From Thermodesulfobacteriota bacterium (GTDB lineage: Bacteria > Desulfobacterota > QYQD01), in contig JAVHLC010000003.1 of NCBI GenBank assembly GCA_031082315.1, positions 204,357-268,356 of the forward strand: 64,000 nucleotides of DNA, in the 5' to 3' direction. Below, in pieces: positions 1 to 8,304 of this stretch. The position numbers and the translations under genes were made by a program. The notes under the pieces were generated by a model. The model ran no database searches, had not been told where the DNA came from, and saw only the letters and a list, made by a program, of their open reading frames with translations. Each line of letters starts with the position of its first letter. The first letter of the stretch is position 1.

Positions 1-130
1 AAGGAAAATGTCAAATAATGTTAATGCAATATCCTATATAGTTATAGACATGGCCGGCAATTAAGTGGCAGAGTGGAGAGGGCGAAGGGAAGGGGGGCTG
101 TTGTAATCTGAATTTTTGGTCCAGGTATCA

Positions 131-169
131 AAATTAAAAATGGCTATAAGCCAGTTACTTATAGCCATT
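131..169 (-). terminator. Rho-independent terminator after the tRNA pair
   Basis: A perfect 12-bp stem (139-150 pairs with 158-169) with a 7-base loop is followed, read on the minus strand, by a T-rich run at 138-131. It lies just downstream of tRNA-Lys and would end the tRNA-Arg/tRNA-Lys transcript. Confidence 0.75.
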
Positions 170-178
170 AAATCTTAC

Positions 179-254
<76 letters not shown>

Positions 255-296
255 GAGTTGAACCATGAAATTTAATAAAAGTAGCAGACTAAGATT

Positions 297-373
297 TGGC
301 ACGCCCGGCCCGACTCGAACGGGCGACCTACGGATTCGAAGTCCGGCGCTCTGTCCAACTGAGCTACGGGCGC
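297..373 (-). tRNA. tRNA-Arg (anticodon TCG)
   Basis: The minus strand gives a 77-nt cloverleaf: acceptor GCGCCCG/CGGGCGT (the first pair is G-U), anticodon stem CCGGA/TCCGT with loop CTTCGAA (anticodon TCG), T-loop TTCGAGT, discriminator G and encoded CCA. It lies 42 bp upstream of tRNA-Lys in the same direction. Confidence 0.96.
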
Positions 374-505
374 CAAGCATAACATTGCCAAGGTGGTGGT
401 TTTTTTAACACCTTTGTTTTGATAAGTCAACCCTTAGTGCCTCTGATCTGGGTTTGGTTGCAAGAAAACATTTAATATCTTAGACTAAGTTAATTGGGTT
501 AGACT

Positions 506-657
506 AGTTTCCATCCGGAAACCCAAGGATTCCGGATGGAGCAGTCAGCACTCAGCCATCAGCGTTCAGCTTAATGTGTTGTTTGTCTTAGATTTTTGCT
601 GACAGCTAATCGCTGATCGCTGAAAGCGTGAAGCCGGAAACAGTAGTTTCCGGATGA
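506..657. repeat. CCGGAAA-ended interspersed repeat
   Basis: This roughly 150-bp element fills most of the 375-746 gap. It starts with TTTCCATCCGGAAA, has an inner inverted ATTCCGGAT arm, a core rich in short AGCTGA-like inverted words, and ends with GTTTCCGGATGAA. Related copies lie at 28859-29053, 31074-31195 (partial) and 56570-56635 (partial). No coding potential is seen. Confidence 0.6.
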
Positions 658-685
658 ACACCAGACTAAAATTTTACTGGAAAAC

Positions 686-704
686 TTAGCACGATATATG
701 CTAA
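686..704. promoter_or_regulatory. Small inverted repeat upstream of dsrC
   Basis: TTAGCA and TGCTAA flank a 7-base spacer, centred about 50 bp before the dsrC start. It could be an operator or leader hairpin. The evidence is symmetry and position only. Confidence 0.25.
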
Positions 705-746
705 AAATAGTTGCAACAATATAATCACATCGGAGAGGGATTACTT

Positions 747-1064
747 ATGCCGAGCGTATCTTATAAAGACAAGCGATTCGAGGTCAACATAGAAGGCTAT
801 TTGAAGACTTTCGATAGCTGGACTGCGGAATTCTCCCAGGCCATCGCCAAACAAGAAGGGATAGAAGATTTAACCGATGAACACTGGCTAATAATTGAAT
901 ACGTGCGTAACTACTATGCCAAACGTGGCATTGCTCCTATGATTTTAAAATTGCAACGAGACCTCAAAATTTCCATTTGGCGAATACATGAACTTTTTCC
1001 TACCACGTCTGAGAGGGCTATATGCAAGATTGCCGGACTGCCCAAGCCCACCGGTTGTATCTAA
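747..1064 (+). CDS. dsrC: DsrC/TusE-family sulfur carrier protein
   Basis: A small protein (105 aa) of the DsrC/TusE family. In sulfur-metabolising anaerobes DsrC is the partner of dissimilatory sulfite reductase, and carries the trisulfide between its two C-terminal cysteines. Both are visible: the penultimate Cys in the end motif KPTGCI and the second Cys eleven residues earlier (ICKIAGLP). This distinguishes true DsrC from TusE-like proteins with only the last Cys. ATG 747 is chosen over 711 because GGAGAGGG lies about 9 bases upstream and family proteins start near PSVSYKDKRF. It stands alone, with no dsrAB in the window, and converges with the radical SAM gene. Confidence 0.93.
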   Translation: MPSVSYKDKRFEVNIEGYLKTFDSWTAEFSQAIAKQEGIEDLTDEHWLIIEYVRNYYAKRGIAPMILKLQRDLKISIWRIHELFPTTSERAICKIAGLPKPTGCI

Positions 1065-1107
1065 GCATTAATCGCTGGACTGCCCGGCCCCAAAAAATGT
1101 CAAACCG

Positions 1108-1166
1108 TCCTGCCTGTGCGTTGCCTGACTGCGAGCGTTCTCGCTCAGGCAGGCACGCAGACAGGG
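1108..1166. repeat. GC-rich inverted repeat between convergent genes
   Basis: CCTGCCTG..CGTTGCCTGA is mirrored by TCAGGCAGGCACGCAGACAGG, forming a long hairpin. It sits between dsrC and the radical SAM gene and may act as a bidirectional terminator. The last residues of the radical SAM protein (GPVCVPA) are encoded inside it. A related palindromic CAGGCAGG sequence occurs near 6630-6662 and 56505-56523. Confidence 0.6.
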
Positions 1167-3520
1167 CCGGCCATTTTAATTCTCTGCTCTTCCCTTAAGA
1201 GAGAATACCTGATCTGGCCGGCCAGAAATTTTTCTTTTAATTCTTCTATTACCTCCATGGCTTCGCCTTTCTTCTGGTAGATATCCAGAAGGCAATAAAG
1301 GACTCGCAGGTCTCGCTCATTATATATCCTTTTTAAGATCTCCAGCGCCCGATCATAGTCTTTAAGACTCAAATAACAACGAATCTGCTGAATCAGGCCC
1401 TCGTGGTCCTGCCATCCAGCCTTATTTATAAGTTCTAGAGCAAATTCAAATAGTCCGCCCTCCATGAGGACGCGGATAACTTTTAGCCCCAGGCCGTCCC
1501 TCGTAAAAATTTTCTCCGCGACGGTCATGGCCTCGGTAAACCTTCCCAGACAGAGATATTTACTAATAAGGTCCAGACCCCGCTGGGGGCTTTGCATCAA
1601 TTCTTCGGGGTTAAGCGATCGTAACCAGATGTAGTATAAGGCCTCCTGGGTCTTTCTGAGAGAATCGAGATCGCCCGGTTGGTATGTGTTGCAGATGCCG
1701 AGAGAAGGAATGTCTTCAACCCCCTGGACAAACACAGGTTCCATGACCTTATGTACCCTTATCATGAAGGTGGCATCTTGTCCGGCCAGCTCCCGGTCAG
1801 GATATTCATGAGGAAATCTGACCTGAAACCGCCTCTCTTCTCCGGCCTTAAGTCCCGCCAGGTTGCTCTCGAATTCAGGCAGAAAGCGGCCCTCACCGAT
1901 CACGAGCGGCCAGTATCGTCCGCTCGCACTGGGAATGGGTCTTTCCCCAAGGTATCCGGCAATATCTAAAATTATCTTCATCCCGGATCTTGCCGCAGAG
2001 CTTGAGTCCCGGTAGAAAGGCACGCGCCTGATCCATTCCTTAAGCCACGACTGTCCGGCGGCCCTGTCCGTGCTCAAATACCGGTAGAGCAACTCAAATT
2101 CCTCAACCTCACATAATAACCCTGTAAGATAAAGATAGAATTCCGGCTCTTCGTCCAGATAATGGGCTTGGTGAACAAGATACGAGAGGAGAGGGAAGAT
2201 ATCGGTCCTTGCCTCGAACTTCTCCTGGAAGAAGACGTTGTTAATAAACCAGATGGCCTTCAGCCGCTTTATCTCTTTGGAGGTCAGCTTCTCGGTCTCA
2301 AAATCATCTCCGATGGATAAGTATCGGGGCTTGTATTGCGGGTGAGGTATGATCCCGAATTTCTTATAGTCTCTCTGGATCTCCGTGCCGAAATAGACCT
2401 GAAGCTGCTGCGAACAGGAATTACCCTCGATGCGAACCCCGTGGTTCTTCACAAAACGCACGGTTTCATAGGCATCGGCAAAGGTCTCACCCGGCAGCCC
2501 GTAAAGGGTAAACAACTCCACGTTGACGCCAAAGGACTGGGCCAATTTGATGGCCTTAGACAGTCTGTCCAGATCCAATTTTTTTCTGATGGTATCGAGA
2601 ACCCTGGGGCTGCCTGATTCCATGCCATAGGCAATGGTAGCGGCCCCGGCCCGTTTTAGCTTCATAAGAAGGGAGGCATCTACCAGGTCGTAACGCGTTT
2701 GACACCAGAACCGGATATCAAGGTCCTGTTCTATAATTTTATCTAAAAGGCATTCCAGCCGCTCGCGGGAAAAACTGAAGTTCGGATCGGCAAACCAGAA
2801 CTGTCTAACGCCCCCTTTTACACAATGCCTGATTTCTTCCAGCACCCGTTCGATGGAGTGAATTTTTACCTTATGATGGAACGCCCTGGGCGTATAGCAG
2901 AATACGCAGGGATAGACACAGCCTCTGGAGGTAAGCAAGATGGCCGTATCCTTGTGTGATAGATCCAGGATATTTGTCAGATACGGTGACGGATAGGTAT
3001 CCAAATCATCTCCGGTTTCTTCGGCCATCGGATTATCATACAGGCGATTTTCTACCCTATAGGATATCCCACGGACAGTGGACAAGGGCCGATTCTCCCG
3101 CAGCGCACAGGCGAGATCCCGCGCCACTATTTCGCCGTCACCCCGGGAAATGACATCCATATGGCGAAGGTCAAGGAGGGCCTCGGTAGGCATGAAGGTC
3201 GCTTGCGGCCCGCCAATGACAACGGGTATCCGGGGATCCAGTTCCTTTATGAATTTAGCCATAAGGCGGATACTTTCCATGTTTTCCATGTAAGCAGAAA
3301 AAGCTACATATAAAGGACGCCGGTTAAGGATGAACTCCCTGATTTTTAACAGCGACAAAGGCCTGTCTTTGAGATCATCCCACAGGGCGATCTCAAACCC
3401 ATTATCCCTGAGAAAGGCGCCTATATATCCTAGTGAGATCGGGATGGTATCTGATGAAGAGACCGGAGAGGTTCGATTACTGTTGATGAGTAAGACAGGG
3501 GGATCGCTTATTGAATGCAT
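1145..3520 (-). CDS. B12-binding radical SAM protein with FKBP-like and TPR-like regions
   Basis: A 791-aa protein. Residues 1-150 resemble a cobalamin-binding Rossmann domain (IGGPQA and DVISRGDGE motifs). Residues 190-420 form a radical SAM barrel with the cluster motif CVYPCVFC (C201, C205, C208). Residues about 513-595 resemble an FKBP/trigger-factor peptidyl-prolyl isomerase (LKAGEERRFQVRFPHEY, then ELAGQDATFMIRV). Helical, TPR-like repeats fill the C-terminus. It precedes dsrC convergently and follows the YcaO-TPR gene on the same strand, 194 bp apart, with a repeat in between. I infer a protein- or peptide-modifying maturase; the substrate is unknown. The C-terminal tail comes from an inverted repeat, so the ancestral end was probably slightly different. 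Confidence 0.82.
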   Translation of the reverse strand: MHSISDPPVLLINSNRTSPVSSSDTIPISLGYIGAFLRDNGFEIALWDDLKDRPLSLLKIREFILNRRPLYVAFSAYMENMESIRLMAKFIKELDPRIPVVIGGPQATFMPTEALLDLRHMDVISRGDGEIVARDLACALRENRPLSTVRGISYRVENRLYDNPMAEETGDDLDTYPSPYLTNILDLSHKDTAILLTSRGCVYPCVFCYTPRAFHHKVKIHSIERVLEEIRHCVKGGVRQFWFADPNFSFSRERLECLLDKIIEQDLDIRFWCQTRYDLVDASLLMKLKRAGAATIAYGMESGSPRVLDTIRKKLDLDRLSKAIKLAQSFGVNVELFTLYGLPGETFADAYETVRFVKNHGVRIEGNSCSQQLQVYFGTEIQRDYKKFGIIPHPQYKPRYLSIGDDFETEKLTSKEIKRLKAIWFINNVFFQEKFEARTDIFPLLSYLVHQAHYLDEEPEFYLYLTGLLCEVEEFELLYRYLSTDRAAGQSWLKEWIRRVPFYRDSSSAARSGMKIILDIAGYLGERPIPSASGRYWPLVIGEGRFLPEFESNLAGLKAGEERRFQVRFPHEYPDRELAGQDATFMIRVHKVMEPVFVQGVEDIPSLGICNTYQPGDLDSLRKTQEALYYIWLRSLNPEELMQSPQRGLDLISKYLCLGRFTEAMTVAEKIFTRDGLGLKVIRVLMEGGLFEFALELINKAGWQDHEGLIQQIRCYLSLKDYDRALEILKRIYNERDLRVLYCLLDIYQKKGEAMEVIEELKEKFLAGQIRYSLLREEQRIKMAGPVCVPA

Positions 3521-3536
3521 TCATTGTTTCCTTATG

Positions 3537-3663
3537 TTGACGGCTTCGTAAAAAAGCCTTTTCACCGCTGAGTACGCAGAGCCCGCAGAGAAAAACCTTA
3601 AACCGTTCAATATGTTATCTCGGCGTCCTGCGGTAAAATTTTACTTTTTGCGAGTTCATCAAT
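3537..3663. repeat. MITE-like element, TTGACGG family
   Basis: It begins TTGACGGCTTCGTAAAAAA and ends with the imperfect inverse TTGCGAGTTCATCAA. The interior reads CACCGCTGAGTACGCAGAG. The copy at 5778-5932 shares ends and interior, and a decayed relative lies near 55735-55935. It is non-coding and separates the radical SAM and YcaO genes. Confidence 0.55.
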
Positions 3664-3714
3664 TTTGAGTTTTTTCGTTGGTCATTGCCTTCATCTATGA
3701 GCCATGACCCATCC

Positions 3715-5451
3715 CTAAGACAATGCCTGCCTGCTTAGCTTCTCGATATTTTCACGGGCAAAATCTATAGAGGGGTCGATATCCAGGGCGAACTGATAGT
3801 ATCGGATGGCCTCGGCTATATGGCCCATTTCCCGAAGGTTGGAACCGATGTTGGCATAATCTATGGCCGAAGACGGGTCCAGATCTATGGCCTTTTCAAA
3901 GCAGGCTATGGATTGCACATGATCTTTGAGCTTAAAATGACAAAAGCCCATCAGGTTATGTATTTCCTTGAGTTCTGCATTACACTCCCGTGCCTTTTCA
4001 AGCTCCGCCAAGGCCTGCCTTATATCCCCCAACTCCTTGTAGCACACACCCCGCTGGCAATAAAGACTGGCCCTCTCCTTGCCTGTCGTGTCAAGGGCTA
4101 ATGCGCGTTCATAGCAGGCCAGGGCCTCATCGTAGCGGCCTTCCCGCTCATAGGTGTAGCCCAGGAAGAAATGGACCTCGTAATGGTCAGGATAGATCGT
4201 CTTCATTTGCTCAAGCTCATAGACAGCCCTTTGGCTGTCGGGAAATTGTGAGACCAGCTTGGCGGCGTGCAGACAGAAACTGTTATCCCTGGTGCGTTCG
4301 CGGAAATGAGCCCCTGGAACGATCATATATACGGCCGGAATGCGGAGTACAGGATGGGTAATATCCACGGCATAAACGGTAAACCCCTTTTCAGCCAGGG
4401 CATGGACACACTGTTCCAGTTCCACCCGCTGGTTGGAATGCGAGACATCGGGCATATCTCCGATGCAAGCATTATTCCCGGCTTCCGTCACATAACGGGC
4501 GTCTTCCAGTCCGGAAAATTTGGGCAGGCCGCTTTCAGCATATCTGCCTTCGGTGTCAAAGTCCCCGGCAAGCTGAGCTACTTCCGTCAAGGCCCGGATA
4601 AGGGCCTTCTCCGGGTGTGTAGCTGTCCCCGCGGTATAGACAATCTCACTTTTTTCCGGGAAAGTGGCGGGGTCCATAGCCAGGGCCGCTACTGTGGGTA
4701 TCCCCATCTCGAGGGTAATATCTTTTACGTAAAGGTTGATCCCTTTTGAGTCATATTTTGTGATCAACTCTCTCGCCATGGGATCTTTTACCGAGGAAAG
4801 ATCAATGGCCGGGGTAGGAAGATTTTCGTTTGTAACGACCGAGGATACGTGCCTTTCCACCACCTCACATAATCCCTGAAGGGCGGCCTCGGTCAGGGTA
4901 TTTCCGGCTGAGGAGCCGTTATACTCATTTAACATATAAAACCACTGAAAGGGGAGCCAGACCTCTTTATTATGCGTGAGATCATAGGCCCGGGTCCAGT
5001 AAAAGGGGAGGGTGGACCAGAGCCCCCCGGCTTTTTCCAATTCATGGGCATTACCCGGATCATCATGCACGGACTGCATAAGCGCCTCAGGGGGCACCAC
5101 GTCTCCTTGAAGCGCTCCGGCCTCGGAACAGACAAAAGATCCATTCATAAAACTAAAAAGAGAGTACCGTTCCATGAGTTCCATAAGGGCGCTCGCCTCT
5201 GCCTGTTCAGGAGTCCCTCCCTTACCCATCTGTTTGATGGTGCCGACGACCTCTCTGGCCTCTGCGCCACAGATGCTCATATAGACCGGGATTCCCAGCC
5301 TGCCCTTGTCTATTCGGACCACGTCCCTCAGAATCTCGCCCTTGACCTGTTTTAGACGGTCCCTGACCCTGGCCACGGTCTCTTGTGGCGAAACGGCCTT
5401 GTCCTGATCAATCGTATAGGTCTTAATTGAGTCGGCAAAAACGAGTGACAT
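3715..5451 (-). CDS. YcaO-domain protein with C-terminal TPR repeats
   Basis: A 578-aa protein. Residues 1-380 carry YcaO ATP/Mg-binding signatures: an ExxER motif in LMELMERY (E91, E94, R95), a second in LCEVVERH, and the G-T-A-x-x-P-E-x-A-x-x-R-A-L-T-E motif near 270. YcaO enzymes activate amide carbonyls with ATP to make azolines, amidines or thioamides. Residues about 385-575 hold at least four TPR units. The proline-rich C-terminus of azoline-forming YcaOs is absent, so it belongs with the stand-alone TPR type, like E. coli YcaO. The neighbouring radical SAM/FKBP gene and dsrC suggest a role in sulfur-related protein modification, which is inference. Confidence 0.85.
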   Translation of the reverse strand: MSLVFADSIKTYTIDQDKAVSPQETVARVRDRLKQVKGEILRDVVRIDKGRLGIPVYMSICGAEAREVVGTIKQMGKGGTPEQAEASALMELMERYSLFSFMNGSFVCSEAGALQGDVVPPEALMQSVHDDPGNAHELEKAGGLWSTLPFYWTRAYDLTHNKEVWLPFQWFYMLNEYNGSSAGNTLTEAALQGLCEVVERHVSSVVTNENLPTPAIDLSSVKDPMARELITKYDSKGINLYVKDITLEMGIPTVAALAMDPATFPEKSEIVYTAGTATHPEKALIRALTEVAQLAGDFDTEGRYAESGLPKFSGLEDARYVTEAGNNACIGDMPDVSHSNQRVELEQCVHALAEKGFTVYAVDITHPVLRIPAVYMIVPGAHFRERTRDNSFCLHAAKLVSQFPDSQRAVYELEQMKTIYPDHYEVHFFLGYTYEREGRYDEALACYERALALDTTGKERASLYCQRGVCYKELGDIRQALAELEKARECNAELKEIHNLMGFCHFKLKDHVQSIACFEKAIDLDPSSAIDYANIGSNLREMGHIAEAIRYYQFALDIDPSIDFARENIEKLSRQALS

Positions 5452-5608
5452 AGAGGATCTCCCATATTTTTTTGATAGGCGTGTACGGAGATTGCTTATC
5501 GTCTCCGCATATTACCGGAAGTTTTTTATATATCAAGGATTTCTTATGAAATCAATAAGGGGAGTTCTGAGACAGGGGCCCCGTCAAAGTCAGAGTCAGC
5601 TTGTATAT

Positions 5609-5688
5609 AAAATCCCCCTAGATCCCCCTTTTCCAAAGGGGGAGCAGCCGTTCCTCCCTTTGGAAAAGGGAGGTTAGGAGGGATTTTT
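5609..5688. repeat. CCCCCT palindromic repeat
   Basis: Nested inverted arms (AAATCCCCCTAGATCCCCC with its mirror GGGAGGTTAGGAGGGATTT, around two TTTCCAAAGGG-type cores) give a long hairpin. Similar sequence occurs at 21098-21134 inside thiDN and at 42528-42650. The 5452-6079 gap holds only this and the next repeat. Confidence 0.65.
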
Positions 5689-5777
5689 GGATTGCGGAAG
5701 TTACCTCATTATATCAGTAAAATGAGCACCACTTTGACGTCACCGTAGGTCCGGAGAGGCAGTCGAGAAGAAAGTTA

Positions 5778-5932
5778 ATATTGACGGCTTCGCAAAAAAG
5801 TTTTTTCACCGCTGAGCACGTATTGTCCGTTGCAACTGACTACTGACCACTGACTATTGACTACTGCATGTTATCTCAGCGTTCTCGGCGACCTCTGCGG
5901 TAAAATTTGGTTTTTTACGAATTCATCAATAT
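5778..5932. repeat. MITE-like element, TTGACGG family (second copy)
   Basis: The terminal inverted repeats AATATTGACGGCTTCG and CGAATTCATCAATATT enclose about 155 bp. The interior has CACCGCTGAG and a run of ACTGACTACTGAC words. It matches 3537-3663 at both ends and lacks coding potential. Confidence 0.6.
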
Positions 5933-6079
5933 TGGCGTCATAAAAATTATACGGATTATACCGGCATTTCCGGAAAATAGTCACGGAGTAAAGAGTTTTT
6001 ATGGTAAGGTAATAACCAGAGATTATTCGCCAAAGGCGCATCTGGCTGTGCGGAAAAGAAGGGATATACGAGGAGGGTA

Positions 6080-6565
6080 ATGTCCACAGAGCTGAAAAGC
6101 CACAATAGCCATCTCGTCGGTGTCATTTCCGATACCCATGGTCTCCTTCGGCCCGGGGTGCTCAAGGCTTTTGAAGGTATCGATCTGATCGTTCATGCCG
6201 GAGATATCGGCCCGGAGGAAGTACTGAAGGCGCTTCAAGGAGTTGCCCCGGTTGTTGCCGTGCGCGGCAATATGGACAGGTTCGGCTGGGCAGGAAAACT
6301 TTCTAAAACAGAAATAGTTGCAGTCGGAGAGGCCTTATTATATGTGCTCCATGATGTAGATGAGCTTGATCTGGACCCGGCTGCGGCTGGTTTCAGCGCG
6401 GTGATAAGCGGTCATTCCCATCGGCCATGTATAGAAAAGCAAAATGGCGTACTTTTTTTAAATCCAGGTAGTGCGGGACCGTGTCGGTCCGCGTTACCGG
6501 CTTCAGTGGTCTTGCTTCGTGTAGAGGGGAACTCATTGGGTGCGCAGTTGATAACATTGAGATGA
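6080..6565 (+). CDS. YfcE/MJ0936-type metallophosphoesterase
   Basis: A 161-aa calcineurin-like phosphodiesterase. The metal-binding motifs are in order: GVISDTHG (D-x-H), VHAGDIG (GD), VRGNMD (GN-D), and SGHSHRP plus NPGSAGPCR at the end. This small family hydrolyses phosphodiesters with Mn or Ni in vitro, and its natural substrate is unclear. GAGGAGGG lies 7 bases before the ATG. It stands alone between repeats and the transposase remnants. Confidence 0.92.
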   Translation: MSTELKSHNSHLVGVISDTHGLLRPGVLKAFEGIDLIVHAGDIGPEEVLKALQGVAPVVAVRGNMDRFGWAGKLSKTEIVAVGEALLYVLHDVDELDLDPAAAGFSAVISGHSHRPCIEKQNGVLFLNPGSAGPCRSALPASVVLLRVEGNSLGAQLITLR

Positions 6566-6732
6566 GATTTTCTTCAGGCTATAACCTGGAACCGCTGCTG
6601 ATAAAGTCCCCAGAGGGCGAAGCTATGAGCCGACCTGTCTGCGTGCAACGCACAGGCAGGCGAACAAAAACCCGCCTACAGCGGACTGAAGGAACAGGGC
6701 TAGTCTCAGAGTCAAGGAACTGCGGGTGAACT

Positions 6733-6835
6733 TCATTCCTCAAAGATCTCTTCCATAGGTATGCCTTCTAGTCTGCCTTCTCTATAAGCTTTGAGTCTCC
6801 GCTCAGCTTCATCAGTCCAGATATCATCGAGTTGG
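6733..6835 (-). pseudogene. C-terminal remnant of an addiction-module antitoxin
   Basis: On the minus strand the last 33 or so codons (QLDDIWTDEAERRLKAY.. GIPMEEIFEE) resemble the C-terminus of the small addiction-module (TIGR02574-like) antitoxins. The 5' half is missing: beyond 6835 the sequence becomes the 48-bp segment shared with 63946-63993 and then a transposase on the other strand. No partner toxin is left. Confidence 0.55.
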
Positions 6836-7284
6836 GCTATACTGACATCTATGGACAGAGTTGCTTGAGTATGGCAGAAACGGTTGCTTTCCTGCTTGCT
6901 GATCTGGGGATTACCAAAAGCCTTTCCCGGCCTTATGTGAGCAATGACAACCCCTATTCGGAAGCCCAGTTCAAGACCCTGAAATACCGGCCGGAGTTTC
7001 CGGAGCGCTTCGGGTGTGCCGAGGACAGCAGGTCCTTCTGCCAGGGATTTTTCGGTTGGTACAATACCGGGCATTACCATTCCGGGATCGGATTCCTCAC
7101 CCCGGAAAATGTCCATTACGGACAGACTGAACAAATTATCAGGGAGCGTCAAGTAGTTCTAAATGATGCTTTTGCAAAACATCCGGAGCGATTCAAGGGG
7201 AAGATGCCAAAACCGATGGCCTTGCCCGAGGCGGTCTGGATCAATAAACCGGTACCAGAAAATAGTGATCCATTGCGACACTAA
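6833..7284 (+). mobile_element. Truncated IS3-like element, integrase-core end of the transposase
   Basis: The reading frame holds the C-terminal third of an IS3-type orfB transposase: LLADLGITKS, SRPYVSNDNPYSEAQFK, WYNTGHYHSGIGFLTPENV, ending near PVPENSDPL. The catalytic DDE core before this is missing. The first 48 bases (6833-6880) are the same as the last segment of the window (63946-63993), where they cut hsdR. I read them as the element's left end, joined here to the transposase tail by an internal deletion. Confidence 0.75.
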
Positions 7285-7311
7285 ATTCTTTACGGAGGTG
7301 TCTCATTTTCA

Positions 7312-7983
7312 TTGACAAGTTCCGCTTTCCCCTCACTCGGCTTTGATTGCGATAATGGAGGTGAGTTCCTCAACTATCACCTCCAAAGACACTTTACCGA
7401 AAGAAAACAACCCGTGCACTTCACCAGAAGCAGGGCCTATCACAAAGATGATAACGCCCACATCGAACAGAAAAACTGGACGCATGTGAGACAATGGCTC
7501 GGCTACGAAAGATTAGATAATCCCCATGTCGTACCTCTCCTTAACGACCTCTATGCCAAAGAATGGAGACTCTTCCATAACTTCTTCTGTCCCTCGGTAA
7601 AACTCATCGCTAAAGAAAGAATCGCCTCTAAAACCATTAAACGCCATGACTCCCCTAAAACACCTTACCAGAGAATCATGGAATCACCTCATATCCAAAA
7701 ATCCGTAAAAAGTCCCCTCTCCAAACAACTTGAAAAACTGAATCCTTTTCTGCTAAGAAAAAATATGGATAAAAAACTGAAAAAATCTTTGCCATCATCA
7801 ACTACCTTGGGTAACATCTTTTATGAGTCAATGTTAATCCCACATATAACCCCTTCGGTAACATTTAATTATGAGGCAACTGGGGGGTGTGAACTATTGG
7901 GAGTCGTCTCCCCTGACTTGTTAGCTAATTCAGTATTTTTTTATCCGTATCTTGGCTCTTGGATGCAGAACGGATCCAGATAA
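7312..7983 (+). pseudogene. Second transposase remnant (integrase-core type)
   Basis: The frame begins inside a transposase at FPSLGFDCDNGGEFLN (the D-N-G-x-E-F catalytic region) and continues through HFTRSRAYHKDDNAHIEQKNW and RLFHNFFCPSVKL to about 7800, after which similarity fades. It belongs to a different lineage from the IS3 piece (rve transposases with the DDNAHIEQKN motif). The N-terminal half is absent, and the junction with the IS3 remnant lies near 7312. Confidence 0.75.
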
Positions 7984-8155
7984 TACCCCACACGACAAGT
8001 AGAGGCAGCAGAGCGCCGATAATAAGCACAAGAAAGAAATCATCGAAATGAAAGTATCGTCCTTTTTCAGTAGTCTCAATAGCGATTATGAGAACAAGAG
8101 TGGACCAAATAGCACTCAAAACTACTGTAATTCGGATCTTCTTGCTGATTGTCAT
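7925..8155 (-). CDS. Small two-helix membrane protein, function unknown
   Basis: A 76-aa protein with two hydrophobic segments (about residues 9-27 and 40-63) joined by a short polar loop (ETTEKGRYFHFDD) and a charged C-terminus. AGGAAAGGAAG precedes the ATG at good spacing, which supports a real gene. I do not recognise the family. It overlaps the decayed tail of the transposase remnant on the opposite strand. Confidence 0.5.
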   Translation of the reverse strand: MTISKKIRITVVLSAIWSTLVLIIAIETTEKGRYFHFDDFFLVLIIGALLPLLVVWGIIWIRSASKSQDTDKKILN

Positions 8156-8304
8156 TATCTTCCTTTCCTTAGCTGAACTAAGTTATATATTATGTAGACT
8201 CAGCTTTGTCCGGTTAGGTTTTTGCATATGGGGAGGCGTAAATCGGGGGCAATCCATAAAATTATAAATTCTCTCCATTGTCTCAGGCCGCCTTGTGGCA
8301 TGGC

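Noticed and set aside
5492..5677. A 61-codon open frame after ycaO
   Set aside because: It lies over the CCCCCT palindrome and has no RBS or family match.
6733..7152. A 139-codon minus-strand open frame as a whole gene
   Set aside because: Only its last 33 codons look like a real protein (antitoxin end); the rest is the complement of the transposase remnant.
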